Shown one piece after another: positions 22,982 to 27,670 of a DNA stretch of 27,670 bases. The stretch is from contig JBJEIR010000204.1 of assembly GCA_051877215.1 (NCBI GenBank), positions 1 to 27,670 of the forward strand. Reading direction: 5' to 3'. Source of the DNA: RGIG1959 sp051877215 (GTDB lineage Bacteria > Bacillota > Clostridia > Oscillospirales > Acutalibacteraceae). Numbering within the stretch: position 1 is the first letter of the stretch; each line of letters begins with the position of its first letter. The notes beneath the pieces are model-generated. The model made no database searches, had not been told where the DNA came from, and saw nothing but the letters and a program-made list of their open reading frames with translations. The position numbers were made by a program, and so were the translations under genes.

Positions 22982-23325
22982 TCAAAAAACGATCTTTTCC
23001 CTCTCCTTACACAGGGGGAGGCGTTGATACGCCGCCGTTTCCCCCGGCTCCCTTGTGTAATAGGGAGAGAGGGATTGCTCTCTTTGCGAAATTTGGCGGC
23101 GAACAGTCTGTTTCATCAACCTCATCGAGCGGTTCATCAACCCCACCGTCACGGCTTGACGCCGTGCCACCTCCCCTTGCACAGGGGAGGCTTTGGGGCG
23201 CGGCTGTTCTTTGGCTCCATCTGACGAGGGGGAAGAGCTTTGGTGTGCCACCTCCCCTTGCACAGGGCAGACTTTGGTACCCTACGGCTCCCTTGTGTAA
23301 AGTGAGATAAAACAGGCTTTTTTGA
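22982..23325 (-). mobile_element. MITE-like intergenic element 2, flanked by duplicated terminators
   Basis: The 344-bp non-coding element has termini TCAAAAAAC (22982-22990) and CTTTTTTGA (23317-23325), a 9-bp inverted repeat with one mismatch. Read in nifJ direction it contains a truncated hairpin unit, a degenerate inverted-repeat arm, the 57-bp unit, a CTCTCTCCC/GGGAG region, a last hairpin and the AAAAGATCGTTTTTTGACAC right-end block shared with element 1. Near-identical terminator hairpins flank it, as in element 1. No protein is encoded. The boundaries and the mobile nature are inference. Confidence 0.55.
23135..23191 (-). repeat. 57-bp dispersed repeat unit, copy 2
   Basis: Minus-strand copy of 8810-8866 with two substitutions by eye. 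It has the same pair of hairpins and the same orientation relative to the upstream gene (nifJ here, XRE there). Confidence 0.9.
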
Positions 23326-23329
23326 CGGG

Positions 23330-23371
23330 CAAAAAAGCTCTCCCTGCCGCGGCCGCGGCAGGGAGAGCTTT
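23330..23371 (-). terminator. nifJ terminator, copy A (38-bp perfect palindrome)
   Basis: The palindrome 23334-23371 is perfect, with arms starting AAAGCTCTCCCTGCCGC and a GGCC centre. On the minus strand it is followed by TTTTTTG. It lies about 36 bases past the nifJ stop. Confidence 0.9.
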
Positions 23372-23407
23372 GCTGTTGATTAAAATGGCTGTTGTTTAAA
23401 ATTCCGC

Positions 23408-26400
23408 TTATTTCGCTTTGGAGTAGAGATCGCCCAGCCGTACGAGATGCTCGTAACGGGTCTTGGCGTTATCCTCCGCCTGCGCAAACAGCTCTTTTGC
23501 ACGCTCGGGGAAGGAACGGGTCAGCGCGTTATAGCGAACCTCACCCATGATGAAGTCCTGATAAGACGCGGTGGGTTCCTTGCTGTCGAGCGTGAAGGCG
23601 TTGTCCTTGCGCGGATCAAAGCGATACAGATGCCAGTAGCCGGCGTCGACCGCTTTTTTCTCCTCCGTCATCGAAATGCCCATGCCGCCCTTGATGCCGT
23701 GGTTGATGCAGGGGGCATAGCAGATGATGAGCGACGGGCCGTGATAGCTCTCCGCCTCGTGGAAGGCCTTGAGGCACTGATTCATATCCGCGCCCATTGC
23801 GACCTGCGCGACATAGACATAGCCGTAGCTCATGGCGATGGCGCCGAGATCCTTCTTCTTAACCGCCTTACCGGCCGCAGCAAACTGCGCGACGGAACCG
23901 GTCGGGGTCGCCTTGGAGGCCTGACCGCCGGTGTTGGAATACACCTCGGTATCAAACACGAGAATATTGACATCCTCATGAGAGGCAAGCACATGATCGA
24001 CGCCGCCGAAGCCGATATCATACGACCAGCCGTCGCCGCCGAGCATCCAGAAGGACTTCTTGACGAACATATCCGACGCCTTGAGCGCTTCCTCAAACAG
24101 CGGCTTCATCTCGCAGTTGCAGCCTGCGACCGCTTTTTCCAGCGCCGCCTTGAACTTCGGTGCGGCGGCCTTGGAGGCTTCCGCGTCGTCCTTCGAAGCG
24201 AGCCATTCCGCAGCGGCCTCTTTGACGCCGAACTTGTCATCGTTGGCGGCAAACTTCTCGGCGAGGTCGACAACGCGCTGACGGCGCGCCGTCACGCCGA
24301 GGAACATGCCGTAGCCGTATTCCGCGTTGTCCTCAAACAGGGAGTTCGCCCATGCGGGACCCTTGCCCTCTTTGTTGACGGTGTACGGCGTGGAGGGCGA
24401 GGAACCGCCCCAAATGGACGAGCAGCCGGTGGCGTTGGCGATGTACATACGGTCGCCGAAGAGCTGTGTTGCCAGCTTGGCGTACGGCGTTTCGCCGCAG
24501 CCCGCGCACGCGCCCGAGAACTCGAGCAGCGGCTGCTTGAACTGGCTGCCTTTGACGGTGGTCTCCTTGAATTTCTCGGAAACCTCCTTCTTGACCGGCA
24601 GCGACTGGCCGTACATAAAGCCGTCCTGCGCGTCAAGCTGCTCCTCAAGCGGCTTCATGACAAGCGCCTTGTTGCCCTTCATGCCGGGACATACGTTTGC
24701 GCAGGAACCGCAGCCGGTGCAGTCGAGCACCGAGATGGTCATCGCAAAGGACATGCCGGGCAGACCGGTGGCAGGCTTGGAAGCCATCGACGCGGGCGCA
24801 ACGGCTGCTTCCTGCTCGGTCATGACCACCGGGCGGATGACCGCGTGCGGGCAGACATACGAGCAGAAGTTGCACTGAATGCAGTTTTCCTTCACCCACA
24901 CCGGCACATCGACGGCAATGCCGCGCTTCTCATACGCCGCAGAGCCGAGCGGCACCGTGCCGTCCGCGTTCTCCACGAAGGTGGAAACGGGGAGCTGATC
25001 GCCCTTTTGCGCGTTGACGGGGGTGAGGATGTTGTCGATATACTCCTTGATCTCGGGGCGTCCCGCGAGAGAAGCGGTCTCCTTCTTTTCATCGACGGCC
25101 TTCGCCCACTCCTTCGGGACATTGACCTTGCGAACCTCTTTGACGCCCGTTTCGATCGCGTCATGGTTCATCTTGACAATGGCTTCGCCCTTCTTGGAAT
25201 AGGACTTGGTCGCCGCGTCCTTCATATACTGCACGGCGTCTGCCGTCGGAATAACCTTGGCGAGCTTGAAGAACGCCGCCTGCAGCAGCGTGTTGGTGCG
25301 GTTGCCCAGTCCCAGGCCCTTTGCGAGGTGCGTCGCGTCAAGGGTATAGAAGTTGATGTTGTTCTTGGCAATGGCGCGCTTCATCGCGGCGGGCAGATGG
25401 GCATCCAGCTCTTTCTCGTCCCAGGAGCAGTTGAGCAGGAAGGTGCCGCCCGGCTTGATGTCGCTGACCATATCATATTTATCGACATAGGACGGGTTGT
25501 GGCACGCCACAAAGTCCGCCTTGTTGATCAGATAGGTCGACTTGATCGGCTTTTTGCCGAAGCGCAGGTGGGAGACGGTGATACCGCCCGACTTTTTCGA
25601 GTCATAGGAGAAATAGCCCTGCGCATACATGTTGGTATGGTCGCCGATGATCTTGATGGAGTTCTTGTTGGCGCCGACCGTACCGTCGGAGCCGAGACCC
25701 CAGAATTTGCAGGAACGGGTGCCCTTCGGCGTGGTGTCGGGATCCTCCTTGACCTTCAGCGACAGCTTTGTCACATCGTCGTCGATGCCGATGGTGAAGC
25801 GCTTCTTCGGGCGCGCCGACGCCATATTGCGGTAAACCGCCACAATCTGACCGGGGGTGGTATCCTTGGAGCCGAGACCGTAACGGCCGCTCAGCACCGG
25901 GATGCCGGCGAACTTGGAATCGGCAAGCGCCGCCACCACATCGAGATACAGCGGCTCGCCGATGGAGCCGGGCTCCTTCGTGCGGTCGAGGACGGAAATC
26001 TTCTCCACCGTAGCCGGCAGCGCGGCAAGCAGATGCTTGACCGAGAACGGACGGTACAGGCGAACCTTCACAAGACCCACTTTTTCACCGGCGGCGTTGA
26101 GGTAATCGACGACCTCCTCGATGGTCTCGTTGACCGAGCCCATGGCGATGATGACATGCTTGGCATCGCGCGCGCCGTAGTAGTTAAACAGCTTATATTT
26201 GGTGCCGATCTTTTTGTTGACCTGATTCATGTAATCCTCGACGACCGCGGGGATTTCATTATAATAGGGGTTGCAGGCCTCGCGCGCCTGGAAGAAAATG
26301 TCGGGGTTCTGCGCCGTGCCGCGCTGTACCGGATGCTCCGGATTGAGCGCATGGCTGCGGAAGCGGTCCACCGCGTCCATATCCACCATATCGCGCAGAT

Positions 26401-26968
26401 CTTCATAATCCCAAACCTGAATCTTCTGAATTTCGTGAGAGGTGCGGAAGCCGTCAAAGAAATGCAGGAACGGCACGCGGCCCTTGATGGTGGACAGGTG
26501 CGCCACCGCGCCGAGATCCATGACCTCCTGCACGCTGGAGGAGCAGAGCATTGCATAGCCGGTCTGACGGCAGGCATACACGTCGGAATGATCGCCGAAG
26601 ATCGAGAGCGCATGAGACGCCAGCGCACGGGCGGACACATGAATGACATTCGGGAGCAGCTCACCCGCGATCTTATACATGTTCGGAATCATGAGCAGCA
26701 GGCCCTGAGAAGCCGTATAGGTCGTCGTCAGTGCGCCGGCCGCCAGCGAGCCGTGAACCGCGCCCGCAGCGCCCGCCTCAGACTGCATCTCGGCAACCTT
26801 GACGGGACGGCCGAACAGGTTTTTCTGTCCCTGTGCCGACCAGACATCCGTCACCTCCGCCATGACCGAAGACGGCGTGATCGGGTAGATGGCAGCGACA
26901 TCGGTGAACGCATAGGACACATGCGCCGCGGCGTTGTTGCCATCCATGGTTTTGAATTTTCTTGCCAT
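23408..26968 (-). CDS. nifJ: Pyruvate:ferredoxin (flavodoxin) oxidoreductase, single-chain
   Basis: 1186-aa single-chain enzyme that oxidises pyruvate with CoA to acetyl-CoA and CO2, reducing ferredoxin; a central step of clostridial fermentation. Domains in order: pyruvate/TPP-binding domain I (AYAFTDVAAIYPITPSS type start), domain II, the gamma-type domain, a bacterial ferredoxin domain with two 4Fe-4S motifs near residues 697-715 (CIQCNFCSYVCP) and 749-760 (CTGCGSCANVCP), then the TPP domain with CAGCGE near 820, NATGCSSIWGG and DTEVYSNTGGQASKATPTG near 1000-1020. Length is standard. AAAGGAGG about 9 bases before the ATG at 26968 sets the start; the extension to 27076 covers the leader and promoter. 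It is monocistronic with its own promoter and terminator. Confidence 0.98.
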   Translation of the reverse strand: MARKFKTMDGNNAAAHVSYAFTDVAAIYPITPSSVMAEVTDVWSAQGQKNLFGRPVKVAEMQSEAGAAGAVHGSLAAGALTTTYTASQGLLLMIPNMYKIAGELLPNVIHVSARALASHALSIFGDHSDVYACRQTGYAMLCSSSVQEVMDLGAVAHLSTIKGRVPFLHFFDGFRTSHEIQKIQVWDYEDLRDMVDMDAVDRFRSHALNPEHPVQRGTAQNPDIFFQAREACNPYYNEIPAVVEDYMNQVNKKIGTKYKLFNYYGARDAKHVIIAMGSVNETIEEVVDYLNAAGEKVGLVKVRLYRPFSVKHLLAALPATVEKISVLDRTKEPGSIGEPLYLDVVAALADSKFAGIPVLSGRYGLGSKDTTPGQIVAVYRNMASARPKKRFTIGIDDDVTKLSLKVKEDPDTTPKGTRSCKFWGLGSDGTVGANKNSIKIIGDHTNMYAQGYFSYDSKKSGGITVSHLRFGKKPIKSTYLINKADFVACHNPSYVDKYDMVSDIKPGGTFLLNCSWDEKELDAHLPAAMKRAIAKNNINFYTLDATHLAKGLGLGNRTNTLLQAAFFKLAKVIPTADAVQYMKDAATKSYSKKGEAIVKMNHDAIETGVKEVRKVNVPKEWAKAVDEKKETASLAGRPEIKEYIDNILTPVNAQKGDQLPVSTFVENADGTVPLGSAAYEKRGIAVDVPVWVKENCIQCNFCSYVCPHAVIRPVVMTEQEAAVAPASMASKPATGLPGMSFAMTISVLDCTGCGSCANVCPGMKGNKALVMKPLEEQLDAQDGFMYGQSLPVKKEVSEKFKETTVKGSQFKQPLLEFSGACAGCGETPYAKLATQLFGDRMYIANATGCSSIWGGSSPSTPYTVNKEGKGPAWANSLFEDNAEYGYGMFLGVTARRQRVVDLAEKFAANDDKFGVKEAAAEWLASKDDAEASKAAAPKFKAALEKAVAGCNCEMKPLFEEALKASDMFVKKSFWMLGGDGWSYDIGFGGVDHVLASHEDVNILVFDTEVYSNTGGQASKATPTGSVAQFAAAGKAVKKKDLGAIAMSYGYVYVAQVAMGADMNQCLKAFHEAESYHGPSLIICYAPCINHGIKGGMGISMTEEKKAVDAGYWHLYRFDPRKDNAFTLDSKEPTASYQDFIMGEVRYNALTRSFPERAKELFAQAEDNAKTRYEHLVRLGDLYSKAK

Positions 26969-27041
26969 GAAAAGAATCCTCCTTTTAAGGATAAATTGAA
27001 GCATAACACAACCGTAGGCGGACAAAGCCGCCTCTTTGTCC

Positions 27042-27070
27042 ATCATATCACTTTTTCTTTCCCGTGTAAA
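27042..27070 (-). promoter_or_regulatory. Sigma-A-type promoter of nifJ
   Basis: On the minus strand: -35 TTTACA (27065-27070), 17-bp spacer, -10 TATGAT (27042-27047). The leader is about 65 bases. The rest of the gap to the promoter at 27292 shows T-rich tracts but no feature I can name. Confidence 0.8.
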
Positions 27071-27291
27071 GGGCAAGGCCGTAAAAATTCTGCGGAAAAA
27101 ACGGATTTTTTGTAAACGGCATTTTCCCGAAAAGGCGCGCTGTCAAGCGGTTTTCCGCCGTCAAGCCCGGAAAGCGTGCGCAAAATACACCGAAAAAATG
27201 CCAAAAACGCCTTTTTCTTTTCGCCGTGTTTTGCTCGCTTTTTCTGTATTCTTTTCCAAAAAAGCCGCTCCATTTCCGTCGATTTTGACGC

Positions 27292-27319
27292 TTGATATTT
27301 TTATCTGTTTTGTTATACT
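27292..27319 (+). promoter_or_regulatory. Promoter of the SGNH hydrolase gene
   Basis: On the plus strand: -35 TTGATA (27292-27297), 16-bp spacer, extended -10 TGTTATACT with TATACT at 27314-27319. The leader is about 95 bases and contains a possible stem GCGTGC (from 27349) with GCACGC. Confidence 0.7.
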
Positions 27320-27421
27320 AAAAATATAATAGGACTGAAATAAAACAGCGTGCTCAAAAATGCGTCCGGGCACGCCGGAGCTTATTTTCAAGTCACATTT
27401 TTCCGATAAGGAGGAACTTTC

Positions 27422-27670
27422 ATGAAAAAATGGCTTTGTGCATTGCTGTGTGTTGCGCTCATGCTGGTCTGTGTGCCGTTTGGCGCGATGGCGGCTCCCG
27501 CTGCCGACGCCAGGGTGCTCGACTGCGCAACGCTCGTCACGCTCGGCGACAGTCTGACCGCGATGGGCAAATGGCCGCAGACCGTCGCGACCGATTTGAA
27601 CATGGTACTGGTCAATTCCGGTATCGGCGGCGACACCTCCGTCGATGCAAAGAACCGCTTTGAGCGCGAT
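27422..27670 (+). CDS. Secreted SGNH/GDSL hydrolase, N-terminal part (runs off right edge)
   Basis: The first 83 residues are visible. A signal peptide is clear: MKKW, then a hydrophobic core LCALLCVALMLVCVPFGAMA and a likely cleavage after AMA/AP. Next comes strand ATLVTLGDSLTAMG, whose GDSL block carries the nucleophile serine of the SGNH esterase/lipase family, and then VNSGIGGDTS, the second conserved block with the oxyanion glycine. The substrate (acetylated polysaccharide, lipid or other ester) cannot be read from this part. AAGGAGG is 8 bases before the ATG. The coding direction is opposite to nifJ, and it has its own promoter. Confidence 0.88.
   Translation, partial: MKKWLCALLCVALMLVCVPFGAMAAPAADARVLDCATLVTLGDSLTAMGKWPQTVATDLNMVLVNSGIGGDTSVDAKNRFERD

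Noticed and set aside
22980..23330. CRISPR-like appearance of recurring CTCCCC blocks
   Set aside because: Repeats are irregular in spacing, length and sequence, have internal hairpins, and no cas genes are near.
23447..27115. 1222-residue plus-strand reading frame fully antisense to nifJ
   Set aside because: It mirrors a highly expressed GC-rich gene whose codon bias removes stops in the opposite frame. Its translation is Arg/Gly/His-rich without domains, and nifJ is unmistakable.
27330..27421. c-di-GMP riboswitch in the leader of the SGNH hydrolase gene
   Set aside because: A short GCGTGC/GCACGC stem is present, but none of the conserved class I core bases could be recognised.

Overview
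The window looks like a chromosomal segment of a GC-rich, strictly anaerobic Clostridia species, probably of the gut Oscillospirales/Ruminococcaceae type. The evidence is a pyruvate:ferredoxin oxidoreductase, a hydrogenase-associated 2Fe-2S/4Fe-4S regulatory module, Firmicutes gene order (4.5S RNA, dnaX, ybaB, recR, smpB), good Shine-Dalgarno sites and near-consensus sigma-A promoters with 16-18 bp spacers. The lineage is an inference; no 16S or tRNA gene is present. Nearly all genes lie on the minus strand. Only a small XRE regulator (8326) and an SGNH hydrolase cut by the right edge (27422) are on the plus strand.

Layout by region. (1) 1-1831: minus-strand redox/hydrogenase-type operon of NuoE-like thioredoxin-fold 2Fe-2S protein, DRTGG protein, HATPase anti-sigma-like protein and the N-terminus of a 4Fe-4S hydrogenase-like protein, read from a promoter at 1803-1831. 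(2) 1935-4145: ArsB/NhaD-type permease and cytidylate-kinase-like protein, with a promoter at 4117-4145 and a terminator at 1935-1975. (3) 4222-7934: DNA and translation maintenance block dnaX-ybaB-recR-smpB, preceded by the SRP RNA and its promoter. (4) 8031-9107: XRE regulator followed by a repeat-rich element. (5) 9139-18823: an eight-gene envelope glycopolymer operon from a consensus promoter, in the order TarI/IspD cytidylyltransferase, LicD, flippase, GT4, two DUF2142 membrane proteins, GT2, DUF2304. (6) 18928-22885: a 992-aa YfhO-family membrane protein and a conserved hypothetical protein with its own terminator. (7) 22937-23371: a second repeat-rich element. (8) 23408-27070: nifJ with its own promoter. 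(9) 27292-27670: a secreted SGNH hydrolase with its promoter.

The most unusual observation concerns the two repeat-rich intergenic elements, at 8770-9064 behind the XRE gene and at 22982-23325 behind nifJ. Both have 9-bp inverted termini (TCAAAAAAC / GTTTTTTGA, one mismatch in the second). They share a 57-bp internal unit and a right-end block, and they sit in the same orientation relative to the gene upstream. In each case the element is bracketed by two copies of that gene's own terminator hairpin. The hairpin sequence differs between the two loci but is the same, or nearly so, within each locus. This looks like a small mobile element that inserts at intrinsic terminators and leaves the terminator duplicated. 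I do not recognise a description of such a family, but I could not search for one.
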